Both the position numbers and the translations under genes were made by a program. From Rubrimonas cliftonensis (GTDB taxonomy: Bacteria > Pseudomonadota > Alphaproteobacteria > Rhodobacterales > Rhodobacteraceae): 64,000 nucleotides of DNA. The stretch covers positions 434,001-498,000 of the forward strand of contig NZ_FNQM01000001.1 of the NCBI RefSeq assembly GCF_900107585.1, read 5' to 3'. Every line of letters starts with the position of its first letter. Positions within the stretch are counted from its first letter, which is position 1. A model generated the notes under the pieces. It saw only the letters and a list, made by a program, of their open reading frames with translations, was not told where the DNA came from and did not search any database. Positions 1-6,826 of the stretch are shown one piece after another.

Positions 1-497
1 TCGTGGACGCGCACGGCGACGCCCTCGGGCAGTCTCAGCCCGAACTCCGCCAGCACCGCCCGAGGCTCGCGCACGGTGCGGGAGCGATAGGCGCGCGACT
101 TGTACCAGTCCGGCGGCAGACCCAGCAGGTTGCGCGGATAGCAGGAGCAGAGCGTGCAGACGACGACGTTGTGCGTCTCGGCGTCGTTCGCCACCGCGAC
201 GAGCTTCATGGCCTCGACCTCGACGCCCATCTCGCGGCAGGCGGCGGAGCCGTCCGCGATCAGGCGGTCGCGGAAGGCGGGGTCGGTCCAGGCGCGGGCC
301 ACGACGCGCGCCCCGACGGCGGGGCTGCGCGCGTCCATCCGCGTGACCTGCGCCGCGATCTCGGCGGGCGTGGTCACGCCCTTCTCGACGAGGAGCTCGC
401 GCACCGCGATCTCCATGCGCCGCCAGTAGGTCAGCCGGTCGTCGGCGTCGGCGGGCGGCGCGTGGTCATGGTCGGTCTCATGGCCGTCATGCGGCAT
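1..497 (-). CDS. Cobalt-type nitrile hydratase alpha / thiocyanate hydrolase gamma subunit (3' end cut)
   Basis: Metal-binding catalytic subunit of the nitrile hydratase superfamily, which hydrates nitriles to amides or, in thiocyanate hydrolase, hydrolyses thiocyanate. The protein starts at the ATG at 497 (MPHDGHETDHDH, a His-rich head) and runs off the window after about 165 residues; the family is about 200 long, so some 40 residues are missing. The metal site VCTLCSC is at residues 113-119 (Cys114, Cys117, Cys119). Thr between the first two Cys is the known signature of the cobalt type; iron enzymes have Ser there. It is followed by YPRNLLGLPPDWYKSRAYRS, where the classical enzymes have Trp-Pro after YP. 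It overlaps the preceding beta-C gene by 11 bases, so the three genes are probably translated together. Which substrate is used cannot be decided from the sequence. Confidence 0.88.
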   Translation of the reverse strand, partial: MPHDGHETDHDHAPPADADDRLTYWRRMEIAVRELLVEKGVTTPAEIAAQVTRMDARSPAVGARVVARAWTDPAFRDRLIADGSAACREMGVEVEAMKLVAVANDAETHNVVVCTLCSCYPRNLLGLPPDWYKSRAYRSRTVREPRAVLAEFGLRLPEGVAVRVH

Positions 498-837
498 CTG
501 CGGGCTCCAGCCAGTGTTCGTAGAGCTCCACGTCGAGCGTGTCCTGCGCCGCGCCGGCGCCCCACAGCGCGGCGAGCGCGAAGCGCACGCGGTAGAGCGG
601 CAGGGCAGGCAGGCCGTCGCGCCGCGCCGCGAGTTCCTCGGGGTTGGGAAACGCGCCGCAGACGCGCTCCACGCGCCCCGTGCGGCCGCGGATGTACCAC
701 GGCGTCCGGATATGGCCCGGGCCGTCACGAAAGCTCACCTTCACCGCGTCGCCCGGCGAGAACCGGGGGCGCCCTGCGGGATAGGGCGGCGGCGGCGCCG
801 GGCCGACCTCGGGAAGCGCCTCAGCCCGCGGCGCCAT
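487..837 (-). CDS. Nitrile hydratase beta subunit, C-terminal SH3-like half (SCNase alpha-like)
   Basis: About 116 residues matching only the C-terminal SH3-like barrel of nitrile hydratase beta: FSPGDAVKV, then HIRTPWYIRGRTGRVERVCG, FPNPEE, and an ending of the form LYRVRFALAALWG followed by LDVELYEHWLEP. In normal nitrile hydratases this domain is fused to the helical half that is encoded here by the upstream gene. A separate C-terminal half is the architecture known for the thiocyanate hydrolase alpha subunit and for three-subunit nitrile hydratases. The ATG at 837 is chosen because GGAGG lies 9 bases upstream; an ATG at 855 is the alternative. It overlaps the upstream gene by 17 bases. 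Confidence 0.85.
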   Translation of the reverse strand: MAPRAEALPEVGPAPPPPYPAGRPRFSPGDAVKVSFRDGPGHIRTPWYIRGRTGRVERVCGAFPNPEELAARRDGLPALPLYRVRFALAALWGAGAAQDTLDVELYEHWLEPADAA

Positions 838-1201
838 CGAGCGACGCCTCCGCATAGCTGTCGCCGCGCGCCGCGACCTCGGCCATCTTCGCGCCCAGCT
901 CGTCGGCGGTGAAGGCTCCGGCGTCCACGAGGTTGCGCGCCACGGCGCTCATCCAGCGCTCGTAATAGGTCATGCTCTCGAAGGCTTCCGGGCCCATCTC
1001 CTCCAGCGCGCGGCGCAGGCCGTCGACCGTGAAGAGGCCCTTGTTGGAGCACAGCACCATCAGGGCGTCCACCCGCTTCTCCCACAGGGCGAAGTCGTGT
1101 TCCGCGCGCGGCACGGGGCCGGCGGCGTCGCCGCCCATGTCGTGCCAGCTTCGGCCCAAGTCCGGGCGTGCGTCTGGGCGTGGGTCTGATGCGGTGCTCA
1201 T
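821..1201 (-). CDS. Nitrile hydratase beta subunit, N-terminal helical half (SCNase beta-like)
   Basis: A 126-residue protein equivalent to the N-terminal half of nitrile hydratase beta: HDMGG near residue 20, the helical region WEKRVDALMVLCSNKGLFTV, GPEAFESMTYYERWMSAVAR, and LVDAGAFTADEL near residue 105. It ends where the SH3-like half would begin in a normal beta chain. It is the first gene of a three-gene overlapping set in the order beta-N, beta-C, alpha, the same order as scnB-scnA-scnC of thiocyanate hydrolase. It could instead be read as a cobalt-insertion chaperone, which is homologous to this half, but the conserved YYERW and GPExF elements favour a structural subunit. No cobalt chaperone gene lies upstream. 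Confidence 0.82.
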   Translation of the reverse strand: MSTASDPRPDARPDLGRSWHDMGGDAAGPVPRAEHDFALWEKRVDALMVLCSNKGLFTVDGLRRALEEMGPEAFESMTYYERWMSAVARNLVDAGAFTADELGAKMAEVAARGDSYAEASLDGAAG

Positions 1202-1327
1202 GGCGCTGAGGCTACCGTGCGGAAACGCCGCTGTCGATGCGCGCCGCGCCCCGCGGACGCGCTATGTTGAGGGCGCGGCCGGTTCGGAGAACGCGACGGC
1301 CGCCAGAGAGAAACCGGAGGAAACAGT

Positions 1328-1750
1328 ATGCGCAGAACGCCCATCGCAGCCCTTCTCGCCGCCGCGCTCGCCTGCCCGGCGCTCGCTCAGGACACGCCGG
1401 CCCCGGCGGGCGCCGAACTCACGATCCTCTCCCCGCAGGACGGCGCGACGGTGTCGAGCCCCGTCACGGTGATCTTCGGCCTTTCCGGCATGGGCGTCGC
1501 GCCGGCGGGGGTGGAGCGCGAGAACACCGGCCACCACCACCTGCTCATCAACGCTGCGCTGGAGGGCGACGCGCTGCGCGAGCCGATCCCGGCCGACGAG
1601 AACCACCGCCATTTCGGCGGCGGCCAGACCCAGACGACGCTTGAGCTGGCGCCGGGCGAGCACCGTCTTCAGCTCGTCCTCGGCGACTGGGCGCATGTGC
1701 CCCACGAGCCGCCGGTGCTGTCCGCGCCGATCACCATCACCGTCGAGTAG
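1328..1750 (+). CDS. Exported DUF4399 protein
   Basis: A 140-residue exported protein of unknown function. Residues 1-20 (MRRTPIAALLAAALACPALA) are a signal peptide cut before QDTPAP. The mature part is one DUF4399 domain rich in His: SPQDGATVSSPVTVIFGLSG, then GVERENTGHHHLLIN, ENHRHFGGGQTQT and LGDWAHVPHEPPVLS. The clustered His suggest metal binding, but no reaction is known. GGAGGA lies 6 bases before the ATG. The next gene is a paralogue in the same orientation 63 bases on, and the gap carries a small inverted repeat (GCCGCG, 4 bases, CGCGGC). Confidence 0.82.
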   Translation: MRRTPIAALLAAALACPALAQDTPAPAGAELTILSPQDGATVSSPVTVIFGLSGMGVAPAGVERENTGHHHLLINAALEGDALREPIPADENHRHFGGGQTQTTLELAPGEHRLQLVLGDWAHVPHEPPVLSAPITITVE

Positions 1751-1813
1751 GTCGGCTCGACGCCGCGGCGACGCGGCATATCTCGTACCGCGTCGTCAAT
1801 TCGGGAGGACTCC

Positions 1814-2335
1814 ATGACATCCGCCTTCAAGATCCTCGCTGCAGCCGCCGCGCTGCTGAGCCCCCTCGCCGCCGCGGCCGACATGCTCGACGGGCGTGGC
1901 CTCGCCCGCGCCCAGCACGGGGTGGTCGGGGCGCCCGTCGACGTTGGGATACCCGCGCCGTCGTCGCCGCGCGTCTTCATCCTCAACCTGCATGACGGCA
2001 TGGAGGTCGTGAGCCCTGTGAGGGTGGAGTTCGGCCTGCTCGGCATGATGGTCGCGCCTGCGGGGGAGGTCGAGGAGGGCTATGGCCACCATCATCTGCT
2101 CGTCGACGCCTCGGCGGCGGATCTGGACCTGGCGCAGCCCATCCCCGCCGACGACAGTCATATCCATTTCGGAGATGGCGCACGCGCGACCGAGATCACG
2201 CTCGCGCCCGGCGTCCATACGCTTCAACTGGTGATGGGGGACGGAAATCACGTTCCTCACGATCCGCCGGTGATCTCGGCGCCCGTGAGGATCACCGTCG
2301 TCGGCCAGGTTCCGCCAGCCGCCTCGACGATGTGA
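1814..2335 (+). CDS. Exported DUF4399 protein, paralogue of the preceding gene
   Basis: A 173-residue protein with a signal peptide (residues 1-22, ending LAAAADM), an insert of about 30 residues absent from its neighbour, and a DUF4399 domain: LHDGMEVVSPVRVEFGLLGM, GYGHHHLLVDA, DDSHIHFGDGARATEITLAP and GDGNHVPHDPPVISAPVRIT. The His-bearing motifs align with the first copy, so this is a tandem duplication that has diverged considerably. GGGAGGA lies 6 bases upstream of the ATG. Function unknown. A GC-rich hairpin follows the stop codon. Confidence 0.8.
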   Translation: MTSAFKILAAAAALLSPLAAAADMLDGRGLARAQHGVVGAPVDVGIPAPSSPRVFILNLHDGMEVVSPVRVEFGLLGMMVAPAGEVEEGYGHHHLLVDASAADLDLAQPIPADDSHIHFGDGARATEITLAPGVHTLQLVMGDGNHVPHDPPVISAPVRITVVGQVPPAASTM

Positions 2336-2341
2336 AGAGTT

Positions 2342-2365
2342 GCGCCGGGGTCAGCCCCCCGGCGC
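2342..2365. terminator. GC-rich hairpin between convergent genes
   Basis: Perfect 9-base inverted repeat GCGCCGGGG / CCCCGGCGC with a 6-base loop, just after the second DUF4399 gene and just before the 3' end of infC on the other strand. There is no T-run, so it may act as a bidirectional 3'-end stabiliser or weak terminator. Confidence 0.45.
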
Positions 2366-2380
2366 CGTTCGGCGCTGCGC

Positions 2381-2923
2381 CTAGCTGCGCGGCGCCACCA
2401 CCATGATCATCTGGCGGCCTTCCATCTTCGGCATGGACTCAACCTTGCCGAGCGCGTCGACATCGGCGGAGATGCGCTCGAGCAGGCTCCGACCGATCTC
2501 GATATGCGCCATTTCGCGACCGCGGAACCGCAGCGTCACCTTCACCTTGTCCCCCTCTTCGAGGAACTTGTGCACGCTGCGCATCTTCACGTCATAATCA
2601 TGCGTGTCGATGTTCGGCCGGAACTTGACTTCCTTGATCTCGATGACACGCTGGTTCTTGCGAGCCTCTGCCGCCTTCTTCTGGAGTTCGTACTTGTATT
2701 TTCCGAAATCCATGATCTTGCAGACGGGCGGGGCGGCGTTCGGCGAGATCTCCACGAGATCGAGGCCGACCTCCTCCGCCATCTGAACCCCGAGTTCAGG
2801 GCGCACGACGCCATGGTTGTCGCCGTTGTGGTCGATCAGGCGGATTTCCGGGGCTCGGATCATCCGGTTGACGCGGGGGCCGGTGTCGCGGGTCGGCGGC
2901 GCCTGATGCGGTCTTCGAGCTAT
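2381..2923 (-). CDS. infC: Translation initiation factor IF-3, probable AUA start
   Basis: IF-3 binds the 30S subunit and controls fidelity of start-codon and initiator tRNA selection. The body is clear: [53 protein letters not shown] and the C-terminal GREMAH region. The first in-frame ATG (2863) would remove the conserved head. Reading continues 20 codons upstream as [20 protein letters not shown], which matches the usual alphaproteobacterial IF-3 start, back to an ATA codon at 2923 with GGAG 7 bases before it. No ATG, GTG or TTG is available there. infC genes are known to use rare starts (AUU in Escherichia coli) for autoregulation by IF-3. The resulting protein is 180 residues, normal for the family. 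Confidence 0.9.
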   Translation of the reverse strand: MARRPHQAPPTRDTGPRVNRMIRAPEIRLIDHNGDNHGVVRPELGVQMAEEVGLDLVEISPNAAPPVCKIMDFGKYKYELQKKAAEARKNQRVIEIKEVKFRPNIDTHDYDVKMRSVHKFLEEGDKVKVTLRFRGREMAHIEIGRSLLERISADVDALGKVESMPKMEGRQMIMVVAPRS

Positions 2924-2960
2924 GGTCCTGCTCCGTCATTGCGCCCGAACATTGCGGGCT

Positions 2961-2993
2961 GAAAACGCTTAAGGAGCCGCACGAGGCGACTCC
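2961..2993 (-). terminator. Hairpin with T-rich tail ahead of infC
   Basis: On the minus strand an imperfect 8-base stem (GGAGTCGC / GCGGCTCC, 5-base loop) is followed by TTAAGCGTTTTC. It lies between the metallo-hydrolase gene and infC, so it could terminate the first or be a leader structure of the second. Confidence 0.4.
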
Positions 2994-3036
2994 GGACCCT
3001 TAAGATACCGCAGTTGCGGCGGGACGCAAGCCCGCC

Positions 3037-3813
3037 CTAGCGCAGGACCATCACCGTCGGTGTCGCCGGCAGCGTCTCGCGCGAGAGCGTCAGCGACCGC
3101 CCCCCCGCCTCCCGCACCTCGAAATCATCGGCCATGCCGGCGAGGAACCGGTCGAGGTTCGACGGCCCGAACCAGTGCATCGGGATCACGACGCGCGCCC
3201 TCAGCCGCTTCAGCACGTCGATCATCGCGGGGATGTTCATGGTGTAGCCGCCGTCCACCGGCGCCATCACCACGTCGAGTCGGCCGATCATGCCGTAGTG
3301 CAGGTCGGTCGGCTTGTGGTGCAGGTGCCCAAGATGGCCGATGCACAGGCCGTGGGCCTCGAAGATGAAGATCGAATTGCCGAACGGCTCGACCCCGCCA
3401 TCCCAGCGGCGGATGTCCGTCGGCACGTTGCGCACCAGCAGATCATCGAGTTCGAGATAGTGCATCGCCTCCCCGCCCTCGGGGTTCCAGCCGCGCAGGA
3501 CGTTGGCGATGCGCGGGTCCGGCGACGGCGTCCAGTGGCTTGAATGGGCGTGGTTCATCGTGACGATCTCGGGAACGTCGCCCCCGCCCCAGTAACCCGC
3601 GAAATCGGTGACGGCGGTCGCTCCCGCCGGCGTCTCGATGCGGAAGGCGGCATGGCCGAGAAACTCGATCGAGACCTGTTCCGGCCCCAGCGACGTCGGG
3701 ATCACGCGCGGCGCCGACGGCTCGGGCCATGCGACCTGCAGACAGTTCGAGGCGAAGGCCGGAGCCGCGCCGAGCGAGGCGGTCAGGGCGAGTGCGATGG
3801 CGGCGTTGCGCAT
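3037..3813 (-). CDS. Exported metallo-beta-lactamase-fold hydrolase (UlaG-like)
   Basis: A 258-residue exported MBL-fold protein. The ATG at 3813 is preferred over the one at 3831 because GAGGAG lies 7 bases upstream and it gives a clean signal peptide (MRNAAIALALTASLGAAPAF, cut near ASNC). The fold is shown by FLGHAAFRIETPAGATAVTD, MNHAHSSHWTP (the first metal cluster, in a variant form), IGHLGHLHH (second His region), VVMAPVDGG and VVIPMHW near the C terminus. The overall pattern resembles UlaG/YcbL-type lactonases or phosphodiesterases acting in the periplasm; the substrate is not known. It is divergent from the genes that follow. Confidence 0.75.
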   Translation of the reverse strand: MRNAAIALALTASLGAAPAFASNCLQVAWPEPSAPRVIPTSLGPEQVSIEFLGHAAFRIETPAGATAVTDFAGYWGGGDVPEIVTMNHAHSSHWTPSPDPRIANVLRGWNPEGGEAMHYLELDDLLVRNVPTDIRRWDGGVEPFGNSIFIFEAHGLCIGHLGHLHHKPTDLHYGMIGRLDVVMAPVDGGYTMNIPAMIDVLKRLRARVVIPMHWFGPSNLDRFLAGMADDFEVREAGGRSLTLSRETLPATPTVMVLR

Positions 3814-4114
3814 GACGACGCTCCTCTGCAATGGCGGGCCAACCGGCCAAGAGTGAGGATAGGCGCGCCGCCCCGTCAGACAAGCGGAAGAAGTTGTCGC
3901 CGGCGCGCTTCAGCGCCATTCTCATCGCAGCCGTCGCAATGGGCGGCGCCGTGCACGCCGAATGGGCGGCTCCTGATCCGGCGAAGGGCGTCCCTGAGCG
4001 GGTGCGCCAGCGTCGGCGTTGCGGAGTGGCGCGCCGCCGGAGGACTTCGCCGATGAGCAACGACGGATTTGCGGTCGCCGAGACCGGCGCCGGGCCGGAA
4101 GCGGTCCGCTGAGC
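3814..4114. other. Gap of 301 bases, no convincing gene
   Basis: An open frame on the plus strand (3831-4112) encodes 93 residues with one hydrophobic stretch, but its second half is Arg-rich low-complexity sequence and it matches nothing I recognise. Within it, an ATG at 4053 preceded by GGAGGA could give a 19-residue peptide (MSNDGFAVAETGAGPEAVR) ending two bases before the next gene. Either could be a leader; neither is supported beyond this. The gap must hold the promoters of the two divergent neighbours. Confidence 0.3.
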
Positions 4115-4687
4115 ATGGCTGCTGCGACCCGCGCCATCGGCATGGCGCGCAGCCTGTTGCGGCTGGTGTCGAGGCCGCTGCGCTGGCTTCTGACTGCGCT
4201 CTCCGCGCTGCGGAGCGCGACGCTGGCGGCGCTGCTGATCGTATCGCTCGCGGTCTCGACGCTGAGCGTCACCCTCGGGATACTGTCCTTCACCTCCTCC
4301 GCCTTCGTCGGCGCCGTGAGCTCGCTCGCGTCGCGTGCGGGGCTGACCACCGTTCAGGCCAGCCAGCGCGCGCTGCGCGGCCGGATCGCGAGACAGGTGG
4401 CGCAGCGCAGCCTCACCGGCGTCGCCCGCAGCCTCACCGGCGTCGCCACGCAGTCGGCGCCTTTCGTCGGCGTCGCCGCCGTCGCCGGGCTCACCGCATG
4501 GGAGATCAGCGACTACTGCGCGACCATCGAGGACATGCGCGCGCTCGACCCCGACGCCGCCGAACCCGGCGCCTGCGAGGCGGCGCGCGGCGCCGCGGCG
4601 GATCTTGCCGCGCTCGCCTCGCAAATGGGTTTGACCGCGCCGCCGCAAGCCGATAGCCCCGAGGACGCGCATTCGGGAGAGCCATGA
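4115..4687 (+). CDS. Small membrane protein of unknown function
   Basis: About 190 residues. I do not recognise the family with certainty. An amphipathic Arg-rich head (MARSLLRLVSRPLRWLLTAL) is followed by a strong membrane segment (LAALLIVSLAVSTLSVTLGI, roughly residues 35-60), a Ser/Thr/Arg stretch with the doublet SLTGVARSLTGVATQSAP, a second hydrophobic stretch (FVGVAAVAGLTAW), and a tail with three Cys that could be outside the membrane (SDYCATIEDM, EPGACEAARG). ATG 4115 is taken as the start; 4139 is possible. Its stop overlaps the start of the next gene (ATGATGA), implying coupling to the sterol-desaturase-like gene. Confidence 0.6.
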   Translation: MAAATRAIGMARSLLRLVSRPLRWLLTALSALRSATLAALLIVSLAVSTLSVTLGILSFTSSAFVGAVSSLASRAGLTTVQASQRALRGRIARQVAQRSLTGVARSLTGVATQSAPFVGVAAVAGLTAWEISDYCATIEDMRALDPDAAEPGACEAARGAAADLAALASQMGLTAPPQADSPEDAHSGEP

Positions 4688-5445
4688 TGACGGCGCTGAC
4701 GGATTTCCTGCTGATCTGGGCCGCGGTTTACGGGGCCACGGTGCTGGGCTATTTCGGGCTGGGCCTGGCGCTCGACCGCCTCAACCGACGCCATCCCGAA
4801 CGGCGCATCCAGCCGAAGCGGCGCGGCGAGGACCGGGCGCGCATCGAGATCGTCCAGAGCCTCAAGTCGCTGGTCGTCACCTGCGGCTGCCTGGCGGGCG
4901 GGCTTTGGGCGCAGGCCTACGGGTTCACCCTCTGGTCTCCGCTCGCGCTGAACTGGTGGTCCGCCATCGGCATGTTCCTCGTCTCCATCTTGCTCTTCGA
5001 CGCATGGTTCTACTGGGGCCACCGGCTCATGCACTGGCGGCCGCTCTACCGGCATCACCTGTGGCATCACCGCTCCGTCGCGCCGACCGTGTGGAGCAAC
5101 TATTCCGACAGCCTCGCCGACGCCTTCGCGATGCAGAGCTACTACCTGATCGCGCCGATGCTGCTGCCCATCCCGGCGGCGGTGCTGATCGCACACCGGG
5201 TCTACGATCATGTGAACGGCATGATCGGGCACTCCGGCTTCGAGTACTTCGCCGACCGCAGCACCCGCTTCCCGTCGCCCTTCGTCTGCACGACGTTCCA
5301 CGACCAGCACCATGAGCGCTTCGGCACGAACTACGCCAACTTCTTCTCGGCCTGGGACCGCATCTGCGGCACGCTCGCGCCGGACTACGACGAGAAGGTG
5401 CGCCGCTTCGAGAAACCCGATCCGCTGCGGAGCCCCGCCGAATGA
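4684..5445 (+). CDS. Sterol desaturase / fatty acid hydroxylase family membrane di-iron enzyme
   Basis: A 253-residue integral membrane oxidase of the fatty acid hydroxylase superfamily, which uses a di-iron centre held by eight or so His to hydroxylate or desaturate lipids. The His clusters are present in order: GHRLMHW near residue 112, HHLWHHRS near 124, HDQHHER near 206, with HRVYDHVNGMIGH between. Hydrophobic segments flank them (FLLIWAAVYGATVLGYFGL at the N terminus; IGMFLVSILLFDAWFYWG before the first cluster). The substrate in bacteria is generally unknown; carotenoids, hopanoids and fatty acids are possibilities. Translationally coupled on both sides: it overlaps the membrane protein upstream and the ureohydrolase downstream by 4 bases each. 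Confidence 0.85.
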   Translation: MMTALTDFLLIWAAVYGATVLGYFGLGLALDRLNRRHPERRIQPKRRGEDRARIEIVQSLKSLVVTCGCLAGGLWAQAYGFTLWSPLALNWWSAIGMFLVSILLFDAWFYWGHRLMHWRPLYRHHLWHHRSVAPTVWSNYSDSLADAFAMQSYYLIAPMLLPIPAAVLIAHRVYDHVNGMIGHSGFEYFADRSTRFPSPFVCTTFHDQHHERFGTNYANFFSAWDRICGTLAPDYDEKVRRFEKPDPLRSPAE

Positions 5446-6431
5446 CCGACGCCGATGAGCGCCTGAACCTCGCGGACCCGCAGCAGCGCCCGCGTTTCAC
5501 CGGCCTCGCGACCTTCTTCAGGGCGCCGGTCGCCGAGAGCGCCGAGGGCCTCGACATCGCGCTCGTCGGCGTGCCCTATGACGGCGGCGTGACCAATCGC
5601 CCCGGCACGCGCCACGGGCCGCGCGAGGTGCGCAACCAGTCCTCGCTGATGCGCCGCATCAATCAGGCGACCGGCGCGGCGCCCTTCGCCTCGGCGCGCG
5701 TCGCCGACATCGGCGACGCCTGGGTGGCAAAACCCTTCGAACTCAGCGGCGCCCATGCCGAGATCGAGGCGTTCTTCGCGCAGGTGAAGGCCGCCGGCGC
5801 GCGGGCGCTCGCCTGTGGCGGCGACCATTCCATCAGCCTGCCGATCCTGCGCGCGCTGGCGGGCGACGCGCCGCTCGGGATGATCCACATCGACGCCCAC
5901 GCCGACACCGGCGACAATTACGGCGGCTCGCGCTTCCACCACGGCGCGCCCTTCAAGATCGCCGTGGACGAGGGGCTGCTCGACCCGAAGCGCGTCGCGC
6001 AGATCGGGATCCGCGGCTCGATGTTCGATCCCGACATGTGGAAGTTCTCCCACGACAGCGGGATGAAGGTCATCTACGTCGAGGAGTTGGAGGCCCGCGG
6101 CTGGCGGGCCTGCATGGCGGACGCGCTGGCCTTCGTCGGCGACGGGCCGATCTACGTCTCGTTCGACATCGACGCGCTCGACCCCGCCTTCGCCCCGGGC
6201 ACCGGCACGCCCGAGGCCGGCGGGCTGACGATGCGCGAGGCGATGGGCATGGTGCGGATGCTGAAGGGCCGCGACATCCGCGGCGCCGACATGGTCGAGG
6301 TCTCGCCGCCCTTCGACACCGGCGGCCTCACCGCGATGAACGGCGCCACGATCATGTTCGAGCTGCTCTGCGTCATGGCGGGCGGCCCCCCGGTCCCCAC
6401 CGGCCACCCCGAAGCGCCCGCCCGGGTCTAG
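5442..6431 (+). CDS. speB: Agmatinase-family ureohydrolase
   Basis: A 329-residue arginase-superfamily enzyme that removes urea from a guanidino compound using a binuclear manganese centre. All metal motifs are present: GGDHS (about residues 126-130), IHIDAHADT (about 147-155) and SFDIDALDPAFAPGTGTPE (about 240-258). Agmatine is the classic substrate (putrescine synthesis), but family members also act on guanidinobutyrate or guanidinopropionate and sequence alone does not separate them, so the symbol is provisional. The start overlaps the stop of the hydroxylase gene (ATGA). A strong hairpin lies 120 bases after the stop. Confidence 0.85.
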   Translation: MTDADERLNLADPQQRPRFTGLATFFRAPVAESAEGLDIALVGVPYDGGVTNRPGTRHGPREVRNQSSLMRRINQATGAAPFASARVADIGDAWVAKPFELSGAHAEIEAFFAQVKAAGARALACGGDHSISLPILRALAGDAPLGMIHIDAHADTGDNYGGSRFHHGAPFKIAVDEGLLDPKRVAQIGIRGSMFDPDMWKFSHDSGMKVIYVEELEARGWRACMADALAFVGDGPIYVSFDIDALDPAFAPGTGTPEAGGLTMREAMGMVRMLKGRDIRGADMVEVSPPFDTGGLTAMNGATIMFELLCVMAGGPPVPTGHPEAPARV

Positions 6432-6826
6432 AGCCGGGCAGGACGCGAAGCGCGGAAGGCGGCCGATGGCCTGAAGTCGCCTCGCTCGACCCTTGGCCCG
6501 TGCGACCAGCACGGGACGCGCCCTCCCTCCGGGGCTCCGCCCGTTCGCCGCTGAAAACCCTCCCCCGGAGGGTTTTCCGGGCGCGGCTCACCCCCCAAGG
6601 GAGGGCGCATTGCAACGGCGCAACCCGCTGAACCGGTGAAGTTGTTTGCGCCATAAACCGCGCCGCTCAGCCGTCGCGAAGCGCCCACCCGAGGGAGGGC
6701 GCGGCCCTCATCGCTCAGCAGCGCCGCAGGGCGGAAGGCTGAAATCCGCGCAGCCGCGCCGCTCAACTACGCGCCCCGGTCGCCTTCGCATGGGCGCAGG
6801 CTCCGGATCGGCGGCTATCCCGCCCC
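6432..6826. other. Non-coding gap with repeated GGGAGGGCGC elements
   Basis: 395 bases between the convergent speB and bchP. No frame gives a recognisable protein. It contains the terminator at 6554-6576 and the element GGGAGGGCGC in direct orientation near 6599 and 6692 and in inverted orientation (GCGCCCTCCCT) near 6519, plus two copies of CCGCGCCGCTCA (near 6659 and 6753). This looks like an accumulation of REP-like or decayed repeat sequence. Confidence 0.4.
6554..6576. terminator. Strong terminator hairpin after speB
   Basis: Perfect 10-base inverted repeat AAAACCCTCC / GGAGGGTTTT with a 3-base loop, ending in T4 on either strand, so it could serve both convergent genes. Confidence 0.7.

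Noticed and set aside
3831-4112. 93-residue open frame with a hydrophobic segment
   Set aside because: Second half is Arg-rich low complexity and no ribosome-binding site precedes it; mentioned only in the gap entry.
3443-4672. 409-residue open frame on the minus strand across the metallo-hydrolase start and the next gene
   Set aside because: Arg/Gly/Ala-rich composition, no family features, and it opposes two better supported genes. An artefact of high GC.
6428-6766. 112-residue open frame in the gap before bchP
   Set aside because: Runs through a terminator hairpin and repeated elements. No family, no ribosome-binding site.
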